Assembly: GCA_029204045.2 (NCBI GenBank)
Contig: CM055066.1
Span: 15,200,484 to 15,264,483 of the forward strand
Direction: 5' to 3'
From: Tillandsia leiboldiana
Lineage: Eukaryota; Streptophyta; Magnoliopsida; Poales; Bromeliaceae
DNA: 64,000 nucleotides
The position numbers and the translations under genes are program-made. How positions within the stretch are numbered: the first letter of the stretch is position 1; every line of letters starts with the position of its first letter. Below are positions 30,828 to 40,841 of this stretch, one piece after another. Under the pieces are notes generated by a model. It worked only from the letters and a program-made list of their open reading frames with translations. It was not told the DNA's origin and ran no database searches.

Positions 30828-32795
30828 ATGTTGGGTGAAAGTGGTAATATTTATAGACCTCCTCTTTTTGATGGGACTAATTATGCTTTTTGGAAAGTGC
30901 GGATGAGAGCTTTTCTCATCGTAATTGATGAGCGGGTATGGAAAACCGTGGAAGACGGTTGGGTGCATCCTGTTGAGGAAGTAGGAAATTCTACTACCCC
31001 AAAACCTCGCTCTAGATGGTCCAAAGAGGAATTTGAAAGATCTTCTTACAATGGGAAAGGTATGAACGCTTTATTTAATTCTCTTTCCTCGACTGAGTTC
31101 ACACGAATTTCCGCGTGTGAAACCGCGAAGGAAATTTGGGATATTCTCAAAATTACACATGAGGGTACTAATCTTGTAAAAATTCAAAAGCTTCAGATGC
31201 TTACAAGTCAATTTGACTCTATTCATATGGAAGAGCATGAATTGTTTACAGATTATTACACTAGACTTCAAGATGTAATAAATACATGTGCTAATTTAGG
31301 AGAAAAGATCCCGGAGTCGAAAATTGTAAGAAAGATACTTCGGACTCTTCCGGAACGGTTTAGGGCAAAGGTTACCGCCATTGAAACCGTTAGTCATCCG
31401 GATGAGATGAGTATAGAGGAATTAGTAGGTGCTTTGCAAACTTATGAAATGACTTTTCCTACTAATCAAGTTTCTTCCAAGTCTTCTTCTAAGCTTACAG
31501 GTATTGCATTCAAATCAACAAAGGAAGAAGATAGCGAATCAAGTTCCGACGATGAAATCTCTTTTGCCGTTTTTGAAGAACAATTGGCGCGGATCGTAAA
31601 GAAATTTCGTCGGAAGTTTTGGAAGAATCGAACCGATGGATCTTCATCCACGAAATCTTCTAAAGGATCGTCGGGTTCTAAATCCTCTAAACTCAAAAGC
31701 TTTGCAAAACCTTCTAAAGAAAAAGAAAAAGATGATTTCGAAGGGGAAATCCAATGCTATCGATGCAAAGGCTACGACCAATTTTCAATGGATTGTCCTT
31801 CTAAGAAATCATATAAAAAGAAGGCTTTGCAAGCGAAAACTTGGGACGATTCTACTTCTAATGAATCAACCTCAAGTAAAGAGGAAAAAGAAAAAATCGT
31901 TGCTTCTCATGCCTCTCATTTTCCCTCTTCTAATAATTGTTTATCATCATTAGTCACTAACTCTACTCCTTTGATTTTGTATGAAACATCAACAACCGGC
32001 GGAGAGTCATCAAGTGAGGGGGAGTCGGACGAGGAAGAACTCGTTGAGGCATATCAACAACTTCTTGCAAAATCTAAGAAGATGGCCAAACATATCAAGA
32101 AGTTGAGAAAGCAACGACTTGAAGATCAAGACGAGAATCATGCTTTAAAGATAAAACTTCATGATCTCGAGGAGGAACGAGAACGTTTATTGGAAAACAA
32201 TAAAATCCTTCAAGAAGAGCGAAACCAATCGGAGACAAACGCTAAATCATATATGGACAAGATTGGTTTTCTAGAAAAACAGTTTGAGGATATTCATGTT
32301 ACCAACCAAGCTTTGACCAAGCAAGTTCATGAACTCAAATCCGACATACAAAGGCTTTCAACCGTTTCCAAGAAACTAGATTGTATGTGCGGATTAGGTC
32401 AAACAAGAAAGGTTGGTTTGGGATTCAAAAAGGACCAAACTGTGCATGCTTCAAGTTCCACAATGAAATTGAAAGGAAGAACTTGTCACTTATGTGGACT
32501 TGAAGGACATTTGGTGAAGAATTGCCCGAAAAAGAGAAAGAAGAGTCCTTCGGCAACTTCATCTACGGGGCGAACTCAACAGAATCAAAAGACACATCAA
32601 GTCAAAGGAGTTCACTCAACCCACCAAAGGTCCGAGCCACAACATCAATCATACAAGTGGATCATTGCGAGGCAAAGACCTAAGGTGGACCAACAGTCAA
32701 AGCGGACAACCCCCGGCCACAACGAATCAAGACAACCCAAAATCCAGCGATTTTGGATTCGGAAAGGTGATATCTTTCCTTGTCTTAAGTTCTAA
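30828..32795 (+). CDS. gag: COP1 Gag, SIRE-type Copia, open 655-codon frame
   Basis: The ATG at 30828 comes 20 nt after the primer site and gives MLGESGNIYRPPLFDGTNYA, the standard Copia Gag start (DUF4219-like). A UBN2/gag-polypeptide region follows (about residues 60-190, with ISACETAKEIWDIL and EGTNLVKIQKLQ). Residues 310-323 are a first zinc knuckle whose His is replaced by Gln (CYRCKGYDQFSMDC); residues 553-566 are an intact CX2CX4HX4C knuckle. A long charged coiled-coil lies between, at about 404-520. The frame ends just after IRKGDIFPCL, where COP2 continues into protease. Gag would form the particle and bind RNA. The frame also reads upstream into the LTR, but no sensible start exists there. 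Confidence 0.9.
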   Translation: MLGESGNIYRPPLFDGTNYAFWKVRMRAFLIVIDERVWKTVEDGWVHPVEEVGNSTTPKPRSRWSKEEFERSSYNGKGMNALFNSLSSTEFTRISACETAKEIWDILKITHEGTNLVKIQKLQMLTSQFDSIHMEEHELFTDYYTRLQDVINTCANLGEKIPESKIVRKILRTLPERFRAKVTAIETVSHPDEMSIEELVGALQTYEMTFPTNQVSSKSSSKLTGIAFKSTKEEDSESSSDDEISFAVFEEQLARIVKKFRRKFWKNRTDGSSSTKSSKGSSGSKSSKLKSFAKPSKEKEKDDFEGEIQCYRCKGYDQFSMDCPSKKSYKKKALQAKTWDDSTSNESTSSKEEKEKIVASHASHFPSSNNCLSSLVTNSTPLILYETSTTGGESSSEGESDEEELVEAYQQLLAKSKKMAKHIKKLRKQRLEDQDENHALKIKLHDLEEERERLLENNKILQEERNQSETNAKSYMDKIGFLEKQFEDIHVTNQALTKQVHELKSDIQRLSTVSKKLDCMCGLGQTRKVGLGFKKDQTVHASSSTMKLKGRTCHLCGLEGHLVKNCPKKRKKSPSATSSTGRTQQNQKTHQVKGVHSTHQRSEPQHQSYKWIIARQRPKVDQQSKRTTPGHNESRQPKIQRFWIRKGDIFPCLKF

Positions 32796-34469
32796 ATAGC
32801 TTATGACTGTATGTAATGCTTTGATTGGTTTTCCCTTCATATCCTTCTTAATCTTTGCATTGCATGTTTTTCAATGCTCTTCGTTTTTATACTTTGTTTT
32901 TGGACAAAAGGGTTTTTAATGAACAAGTGCATTGAATGAAAAGGGTTTTCACTTTCAATCACTCCAATTTAATTTTATATGGATTATCAACTTTACTCCA
33001 TAATCATAATCTTGAAGATACTTCATTATAGGAGTTTTTGATATTATAAGCATCAAATTTTAGAAATCATGTGTGATCTTTAGATGCTTAATCTATCTCG
33101 GTTGTGTGAATTCATTGTGATAAACATGAGACAACCGATAGACTAAAATTTGGGATTTAATTCTTTCACGTAAGAGATTGCATTCTTACAAGGGTAAATA
33201 AATGAATTGTAAAAGATGTGGAAAGAGTTACATCCGAAAGGAGTGTGAAAACTACCACCACATGCTGGAAAGAGCTGCCACCCCGGTCGTCCGGTTTGTG
33301 TGTGAAGCTACCACATGTTATGGATGCTTGATAGTATTTTATGAGAAAATCTTTAGTTGAAGCATTTGGAGATTTATATGCAAAACTCTTATATTTTGAA
33401 CAATCTCCTGGTTGGTATAAGGTGGGATAGTTGAAAGATGCTCAAAGAGCCACCCTTAGAAATTTTAGTGATTATCTCAATTTGAAAGGGTAGAATTCAA
33501 GATTGATGTCGTTTGGAAATCTCCGTATGTCATCTTTGTAAATCCGTTACATCTTGATAGACTTTGGATCTCAAGATTATTTTTGATGACTTGTGTTTGA
33601 TGAATATAACATGAAAAACGGTTTATAATGTTTTACCTTTATTTTTCATGATTTTGGAGTAAATCTTTTTAATTTTGTGAAATTAATTGGATTGAATGAC
33701 ATCTGTGTGAATTCACTGTTTAAAGCACCTAAATTGATTTCTTGATGGAATACAAATCGGTATTTGAAAAGATTCTAAAATCTGGATTTGTTTCAAGAAA
33801 TTATTTGATTTTTGCTTTCTGGTACAGGTACGGAATCTGCATTTTTGTTATATACCAGAACTGAGCTTTTATCTCTCTTTCTCTTTGAACTGATGTTGTT
33901 AGTGATTTCCTTTTGTCTAGTATGTTCACTGTTTGACAATTTGTGACAAAAAGGGGGAGAAGAGAAATGACGGAGATAAGATCATCAAGAGAGGAGACGG
34001 AGATAACATCATCAAGAGAGGACAAACGAAAATGGAAAAATGGGGGAGAACGGAAAATGATGATCGTATCACAAAGGGGGAGAACATAGATGCTCAAGAA
34101 CATGGAGAACATGTTAGAGATGCTCAAGATAGGGGGAGACAAAGAAAAATTGAAAGAGCCGAAAAACAAAAGAACCAAAAGGAAGACGGATCAAATGTAG
34201 GATTCTAATTTCTAACGACTAACGTTTGATTTTGTTTGGAGTTTTGTTTTGCAGGAATTACATCACTTTAAGACTCCAAGTCCTAAGTCATAGAGTATGT
34301 TCTAGGACTATTTGGTTCAAATGTAATTTTGTATTTATTGGATCTTTCACGCAAAGAAAATCAATGTTTTGGTGATGACATTGAGTTTCGATTTTTTGGT
34401 TTAAGATGAGTGACTTGAGCGCTTTTATGTATTTTTGGGTTTTGTCACGAAATTGCCAAAGGGGGAGAT
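32796..34469 (+). mobile_element. COP1 interior without pol, ending in multiple polypurine tracts
   Basis: No protease, integrase, RT or RNase H motif is present. About 33220-33470 is homologous to the minus strand of 58090-58340. From 33950 the strand is rich in polypurine words (AAAGGGGGAG at 33950, ATGGGGGAGAA at 34043, AAAGGGGGAGAA at 34075, AGGGGGAGAC at 34131, AAAGGGGGAGAT at 34458); multiple such tracts before the 3' LTR are a described Sirevirus trait. The purine-rich frames here (33933-34208) look non-coding. Confidence 0.82.
34456..34469 (+). promoter_or_regulatory. Polypurine tract, COP1
   Basis: GCCAAAGGGGGAGAT abuts the 3' LTR. It would prime plus-strand DNA synthesis. Confidence 0.9.
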
Positions 34470-35864
34470 TATTACGGCATTTTGGTGTTGGCATATTTCG
34501 TGAGTCTAGTCAGTGAGTTGAGTCGGAGTCTTAAAGGGATCAAATTGTCAATCAGCATTCAAAGACTTAGAGAAGATTCAACAAGAGCTCAAGTTGACAC
34601 TCAGTGTCTTGAGTCTTGAAGATTGAAGTTGAAGAATTGTGGATCAGTTACATCAATCTCAAGAAGAAAGTATTCAAAAGGATCAGGTATGGTTAACTAA
34701 ATAATTTTGGTGATCCGAATACTTTCTTATAGTATAGAAACACTTGGATGAACTTTCATTGTCATAATAATCAAAAACTGGTGTTCGGACATGTTCAGGA
34801 TCCGGATCAGAGCCAACGATCCGGATCCCGAAGGTTGTTGCTTCATACAAGACTTCGATCCGGATCCATGCAATTTCCGATCCGGATCCCGAATGTTAAG
34901 TTTTCTGATTTGTATGAACGATCCGGATCGGGCAATGCGATCCGGATCCCGAACCATGGTATTTCTGGAATCGTCAATCTCGTTACGACGATCCGGATCG
35001 CAGTAAATCCGATCCGGATCGCCGTCCTGAAAATTTCCAGATAAGGTATGTTTTTGATTCTTATCTCTTTCCAAAGGTTTCTAAACTATAAATAGACGTT
35101 TAGGGTTTCTCAAAAACGTGGGAGCTACGGCCGATCAATTTATAAAACACTTGAGAGCAACCCTAGAGGCTAGGTTTTTATCGATCTTCTTCATAGCCTC
35201 TTTTAGGTCAATTCGACGGTTCTTTCAAGAACATATCTTTTGTCGAATTGATCTAATCTTGCTTAGAGATTTTTTCTACGGTTCCTCAATGAGAATCTAA
35301 GCAAAGGATCACCATCGAAGTCAATATTCTTATCGACTGAGTTTGCGTCGTGGATTCGACGTGGCATCGTGGATTCGGTGTGCTAAAGGCGTTTCGTGGA
35401 TTCGAAACGTGTGCTCGTGGATTCGAGTGGCGTTCGTGGATTCGAACGTGTGCAGTGGGCGTGCAAAATCGGTGGAGCGCGAGGTCCAAGAAATTGAAGG
35501 AGGGGTTAAATCCGTGGAGACGGTAATCACCTTGTTATTCTTCTCTTCTTAGGGATTGTTATTGCGTGGATATCCAACCGGTCAGCGCAAGGTCCGAAGA
35601 AGCTGAAGGAGGGGGTTTGAGTCCGTGGAGTCGGTAATCACCTTGTTATTCTTCTATTCTTAGTGGATTGTTATTGCGTGTTGGTCCCGTGGTTTTTCTC
35701 CTGGATTGGAGTTTCCACGTATATCTCGGTGTGCTGTTTTTATTTTCCGCATTGGTTTTTATTTTGCACTGAGATTGAGTTTTTAAGTATTACACCTATT
35801 CACCCCCCCTCTAGTTGTTTGATAGTACCTATTTAGATCCTTGTGGATCCTATAAAAACCTACA
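34470..35864 (+). mobile_element. COP1 3' LTR (1395 bp) with target duplication
   Basis: Nearly identical to 29399-30793. It starts TATTACGG instead of TGTTACGG, a change at the terminal dinucleotide, and ends AACCTACA. CCCCT at 35865-35869 repeats 29394-29398, and the family A LTR resumes with AATTCAGCC. The element is therefore complete from end to end. Confidence 0.95.
35345..35449 (+). repeat. Array of five TGGATT-loop hairpins (COP1 3' LTR)
   Basis: Copy of the 5' LTR array, offset by 5070 bp, without a visible change in any stem. Confidence 0.88.
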
Positions 35865-37075
35865 CCCCTAATTCAGCCATATATTTTTTTTTTTTGCAAA
35901 CCAATGCTCCCCGGTGCGTGTCAGACCCGCCGCATACACAAATTCACTCTGCAAGCGGGCAGAGTCTCCTTTGTATATGCACGGCGTCTCAATTACAAAG
36001 TGTCTCACAAGGTGTAGCACATACCATCTCTAACCACATCAGTTGGGGTCTCGTACACATACAACCAAACAACTCACATGACATTCTAGTATTCACTTAG
36101 AACATAGTGGCCGATGTTTTGAAAGGATAAATAATCACAAGGTTTTGAAAGCGGCATCCACACGATGCCATCGTTTTAGGAAAGACCGTTTGAAAGCCAC
36201 ATAAATCCACAGGGTTTGAATACGGCACCCACTCGATGCCGAACTTTGTGAAAATGGTTCGCAAACACATAAATTCCACAAGGTTTGTAAAATTCGGTGC
36301 CCACACGACACCCACGTTTTGAAAGTAGTTTTCGCAAACGGTTTTCTTTGCTTTTCATTGTTTAAAATGGCCAAGTAAGAAAGAATATAACAATTATTCT
36401 TATTCGAAAAAGGGAAAAGAAAGGCAACATCCACTTCGACCCCACGGGGGTGTCGCAATCCACAACTAGTGTGGTGACCCGGATCTTTGCAGGGCTTCTA
36501 CAGTGTGACCAGCAGCTTCTTGAAGCCTACGTGGCATGTCGGCGGTGTTCGCGCGCCAGTTTGGACACAAGAGATGGACTCGGGGCTTAAATGGATCTCG
36601 TAGGTAATCGGGGGACCCCATCGGATGTTTAGAATAGTTTACGCGAGGAGTGGATATCAAATTTAGGCTCGGCGCGGAATTCGGATTAAAAATACCTTTC
36701 CGGGAGCCTCCGGCAATTTATAGGATTGGAATTTGGCAAAATGGACGCCGGATTTGGAATCAGCGCGCGAAAAACGGTCAAGATGGGCTAATTACTTACT
36801 GTTTTTGAGCTTGCGGGTACTGTTCATGCCGGAACAGTATTTCCGGCGATCGCCGGCGGCGGCCGGCGGCGGCGGGCAGCGTCGGCGGATGGCGGCGCAG
36901 CCTCGGGCAGGCGTTTGGCGGGCGCGGGCAGGCGGGCTGAGCGCGCGGGCAGGCGCGCGGTCCACCGCGGAGGTCGTAGCACCGGGGGCGGGCCACGTGG
37001 CGTTCTCCCGGTTGGCCGGTTCAGCAGGCGCGGTCCACTGAAATTGGGCCCGGGTGCACGGTAGACCGGGTTGGA

Positions 37076-37267
37076 CACGTGGCGTGAGGTGATTGGTTCG
37101 GTGTTGTGCTCCCGGTCCACGCAACCGGTGGAGTGGGTGACCGGGGGGCTGGTGGTCCGTACGGCGGGCAGGTGGCCGACGGCCCGGGTCAGCCGCGACG
37201 TGCGCGGTCCCACGGCGCGACGTGCGTGGTGCACGGGTTGCCGGGCCACGTGTCGCGTCGCCATTCG
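37076..37267 (+). promoter_or_regulatory. ER-stress response elements, family C LTR copy 2
   Basis: One exact CACGTG-N10-ATTGG at 37076-37096 and one with the CCAAT box changed by a base (CACGTG-N10-ATTCG) at 37247-37267. A third CACGTG at 36994 has GTTGG at an 11-nt gap. All lie upstream of the TATTTAAA at 37453. Confidence 0.68.
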
Positions 37268-37452
37268 CGGGCGCAGGTGCACCGGGTGCAGTGGGGGCCC
37301 GGGGGAGTAGTGGAACTGGACTGTGTGGTGGACCGGGCCGCACTGTGCGCGCCCGAAAGTGGTGGGCCGGGCCGCACTGTGCGCGCCCGGAAATTTCCGG
37401 GCGCCCGAAAATCCGGACTTAATGGGAATTATCCCAATTGTTTTCCTCAGCC

Positions 37453-37460
37453 TATTTAAA
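37453..37460 (+). promoter_or_regulatory. TATA-like box, family C LTR copy 2
   Basis: TATTTAAA in CAGCCTATTTAAAGGCAGCCC, comparable in position to CTATAAAGGCCCG in family B. Confidence 0.55.
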
Positions 37461-38967
37461 GGCAGCCCGAGCCTCTGTTTTGGGGCTTTTTCTCCCAAAC
37501 CACACCTCCTCTGCCCGAGCTCCCTTAAGCTAAGTTTTTCAACTCTAAGTGCTTGATCTTCCTGCAGAGTTTTGGGATTTTTGGGGGCACGAATCCCGAG
37601 GTTCCCCATTTTACGGTGCGGCGCGATGTTGCTTTCTAGTGTTCTTCTTCGGCGCAGCGACAGTGTTTTGGCTCCCCTGGGCTACCCCGAGCTCCTTTTT
37701 CTATGATTCTTGCGCCGACAGACTCCTAAGAGGTAGGGCTTCATCTTTCGTATTGATCGCACTTTCCCGTTGCGAGTTTTTGGCACGGATCCCGAGGCAA
37801 CACTGTGACCCTTTTTCTGTTTGGCTTTGTGGGACAGCATCGAGGTGTTTTGGCCATATCTTTGCGCACAAGCGTCAGCCGGAAACGAGCTTATACAACT
37901 TTTTCATCTACAGATCGTAAGGAACGCGCTCGTATTTTTCTTGGATTTTTCTGAGATTTCATCAGAGGTGAAAATTACTGTTTTCTCAGTGAACAGTGTA
38001 CAGTTTTAATACAGATTTTTGTATGAGTGTACCCCCTTGCCGAATTTTTATCTTGACTTACCGAACTCCGATTTGGGCGTGCAAGGTACCGTTTCGAAGC
38101 TATCGACGCAAGGATTGCTGTGATATTTTTATTGGAATTTTCTGGGCACTATCTGCAGGTGATAATTTAACAGTTCAGAATTTGAGGTTGTATGTGGTTT
38201 TAAGTGCTATATTTGGGAGCCTAGTGTAATTAGTGGACTTTGTATTGTGCCAGGAGTGTTACGGGTGTGCTGAACTTATTGGAGCAAGGGATTAGAGTTA
38301 TTTGGTGTTTTCAGCTGTTGGGCTTTGGACAGTCAGCTTTTCAGGTGGGTGCCTTATTCCCGGAACCGGTGGACGGTTCTCTAAATTTTCATATGTTAGC
38401 ATTGCATGCAGGTGAATGGTACAATAGCTGGGATTGATCGGTAAGTTTAACAATGAGGATTTTATGGAAATTGCAAGTGAATTATTCACAGTATGACAAT
38501 GGTATTAATCAAATAGTCATGTTGATGATTAGTGAAAGCTTATCTAAGGCAAGGATACCCTATATGATTAATTATCATGCCATATTAGCACATAACCTTT
38601 TATGAGGATGGTTTATGCATTGGGATAGGATTATGTAGTTATGTGCAGGTTCTACTCTGAGGAGCCATTATGGATTGAGAATTATGGACAGGTATGGTCA
38701 TTGATAATTTTGGCATGAGGTTTATTTTCTTTATTCTTCTTGAGGACAAATGCATGCTTGTATGGACATATGTGTATGGACATATAGTTAGGCCATCTTT
38801 TACTGCTGCACTACATATTAGAATTTGACTTAGGAGAAACCATGATTGCTTTCTTTCTCCTTTTTATTTAGACTTTTGAGTCATGTTGCTCGGGTTCGAG
38901 CAGAGGTTTGGGATAGTGTAGCTGGGACCTTAGGGTCAGAGACAGGGTGTGCTTGATGTTGGATTGT

Positions 38968-39180
38968 GGTTATTGCGGCAACCGCGGACAGTAGGTGGTT
39001 GACCGGATCTTGATTAATTTACCCAATTGTGGATTGTGGGTTATTGCGGCAACCGCGGACAGTAGGCGGTTGACCGGATCTTGATTAATTTACCCAATTG
39101 TGGGTTGTGGGTTATTGCGGTGACCGCAGACTTTGGGCGGTTGACCGGATGTTGACTATTGCATCAGATTGGGTATCAGA
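38968..39180 (+). repeat. 71-bp minisatellite, three units, in family C LTR
   Basis: TATTGCGG recurs at 38971, 39042 and 39113. Each unit contains a hairpin GCGG-CAA-CCGC (third unit TGCGG-TGA-CCGCA) and GGCGGTTGACCGGAT. The minus-strand LTR has two units near 18890-19020. Confidence 0.88.
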
Positions 39181-39461
39181 TTTGTTCTAGTGGATGGTGT
39201 TTCCCACTTTTTGAGTACTATTGCATCAGATCGGGGTTTTGTTAGTGGACGGAGTTTCCCACTTTGATCATAGTCTTGATCCAGTCCTGCTATTATGAGA
39301 CAGTGGTTACCGAGATACTCGATACAGTGATGCTTGATACAGTGATACTTTACTCGTGTGGGTCGCTCCCCTCGAGTGCCACTCCGGAGTAGGCTTTCCA
39401 CGGTGTGAGCGCCGGGCACCAGGCAGGGTTCTTGAGTTCGACAGCAGAGCAGGCAGTACCA

Positions 39462-40808
39462 TGTTACGGAATTTTAGTTGGCGTAGTTTCGTGAAAGTCT
39501 CAAGTCTTGAAGATTGAAGGTGAAGAAAGTTGGATCATTTAACTCAATCTCAAGAAAGAAGAATTCAAAAGGATCAGGTATGTTTAACTAAAGATTTTGT
39601 GTGATCCGAATACTTCTTGTAGTGTAGAAACACTTGGAAAGAATCTTTCATTGCATAAAAATCAAAAACTGGACTTGGGACATGTTCAGGATCCGGATCA
39701 GGTTGTTCGATCCGGATCCCGAAGGTGGTTCGTTCATACACCAGTTCAATCCGGATCGTAGTCTCTTGATCCGGATCCCGAACAGTGAGTTTACCATTTT
39801 CCTTGAACGATCCGGATCATGCTTCGCAATCCGGATCCCGAACGTTGATGTTTGGTAAACTGTATGAACGATCCGGATCATGCACTTCGATCCGGATCCC
39901 GAACCTTTGTTTTTTCTGGAACTGGCTGACTCGTTACGACGATCCGGATCCTAGCTAGTCCGATCCGGATCGCCGTCCGTAAAATTTCCAGAAATGTTAG
40001 GTTTTTGATTCTTATCTCCTTCCTAGGGTTTTCTAACCTATAAATACACCCTATGACTCTTTTTCTAGGGTGAATCCACATAGTCTTTAGCCGTCATTTT
40101 CATATACCATTTTATACGGCTATAGATCCACATATAGAGAAGAAAGGAAATCATTAGAGAATACTCTATGTTCTTCATCTATATTGATTAGTTTGATTCT
40201 AGGTTTTCATACTCACATCTTGAGTTGAATCAAACTAATGAATACTTAGATGGTATTTCCGATCTATCTTTGATCTAAGTATTCGGCGGATCATCACCAC
40301 CCAAAACAACGATTTACCCCAAAATCGTGCGCGTGGATTCGCGTGTCCTTGTGGATTCAAGGTTCAACCGCTCTCGTGGATTCGGAGCGAGGCCACGTTC
40401 GTGGATTCGAAGGGTGCTATTGGGTGAAGACCGTGGATTCGGTCGGACGTCGTGGGATTCGACGTTGGACGCCGTGGATTCGGCGTTGGGCGCAGATCGT
40501 GGATTCGAGAAGCGTCGCAGAGCGAGCGGAGAAGATCCTCTAGGAGCGTATGGAAAGGTTTGAGTCGTAAGTGTGTACGGTAAATCACCTTGTACGTGTT
40601 TTAATTCTAGTGGATTTCTGCCGTGTTATCGGTCTCGTGGTTTTTTACTCCGGTGATGGAGTTTTCCACGTAAAAATCTTGCGTATTATTTTTATTTCCG
40701 CATTGGGTTTTATCGCAACGATTTTTTGAGTGTTATACGTTTACACCTATTCACCCCCCCTCTAGGTGTTTTTTCCCCTATTTAGATCCGTATACATATA
40801 ACCCAACA
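39462..40808 (+). mobile_element. COP2 5' LTR (Copia, SIRE-like, 1347 bp)
   Basis: Starts TGTTACGGAA, ends TAACCCAACA, followed by a primer-binding site. The layout is that of COP1: a cluster of about ten GATCCGGATC-type palindromes (39690-39972), a TATA box (40039), a TGGATT-loop hairpin array (40330-40508) and a CACCCCCCCTCTAG stretch near the end. Its sequence is clearly diverged from COP1. Confidence 0.92.
40330..40508 (+). repeat. Array of eight hairpins with constant TGGATT loop (COP2 LTR)
   Basis: Stems around the loop: CGCG/CGCG (40330), CCTTG/CAAGG (40347), CGCTC-t-CG/CGGAGCG with one bulge (40369), TTCG/CGAA (40398), GACCG/CGGTC (40429), ACGTCG/CGACGT with loop TGGGATT (40447), ACGCCG/CGGCGT (40469) and a weak TCG/CGA (40497). 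Seven of eight have stems of at least 4 bp, all different. Confidence 0.88.
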
Positions 40809-40810
40809 AG

Positions 40811-40822
40811 TGGTATCAGAGC
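40811..40822 (+). promoter_or_regulatory. Primer-binding site, initiator tRNA-Met, COP2
   Basis: TGGTATCAGAGC begins two bases after the LTR end, as in COP1. Confidence 0.93.
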
Positions 40823-40841
40823 GGGAATAGGGTTGTAAACA

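Larger units (their letters stand above)
29347..36469 (-). mobile_element. Family A 5' LTR (minus strand), interrupted by COP1 and truncated
   Basis: Two pieces, 29347-29398 and 35870-36469, together match 23376-24010 of the 3' LTR almost base for base. COP1 sits between them. The match ends at 36469 (CACAACTAG), where a family C LTR begins; the 3' LTR continues with CTAGCATGAG. The rest of this LTR, including its promoter half, is not in the window. Confidence 0.85.
36470..39461 (+). mobile_element. Family C LTR, second copy (plus strand), interrupted by COP2
   Basis: Starts TGTGGTGACCCGGATC and follows the family C order seen at 60162: GCAGCTTCT-GAAGCCTA, a GC-rich U3 with CACGTG words (36840-37400), GGGCGCCCGAAA words, a TATTTAAAGG promoter at 37453, a GGCACGGATCCCGAGG unit (37774), the ACCGGTGGACGGTTCTCTAA landmark (38361) and the 71-bp minisatellite. 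It is cut at 39461 by COP2; its remainder is not seen before the gap. Confidence 0.83.

Noticed and set aside
33801..34208. Charged frame on the plus strand and Phe/Ser-rich frame on the minus strand in COP1
   Set aside because: Composition follows the purine-rich multiple polypurine tract region; no family match.
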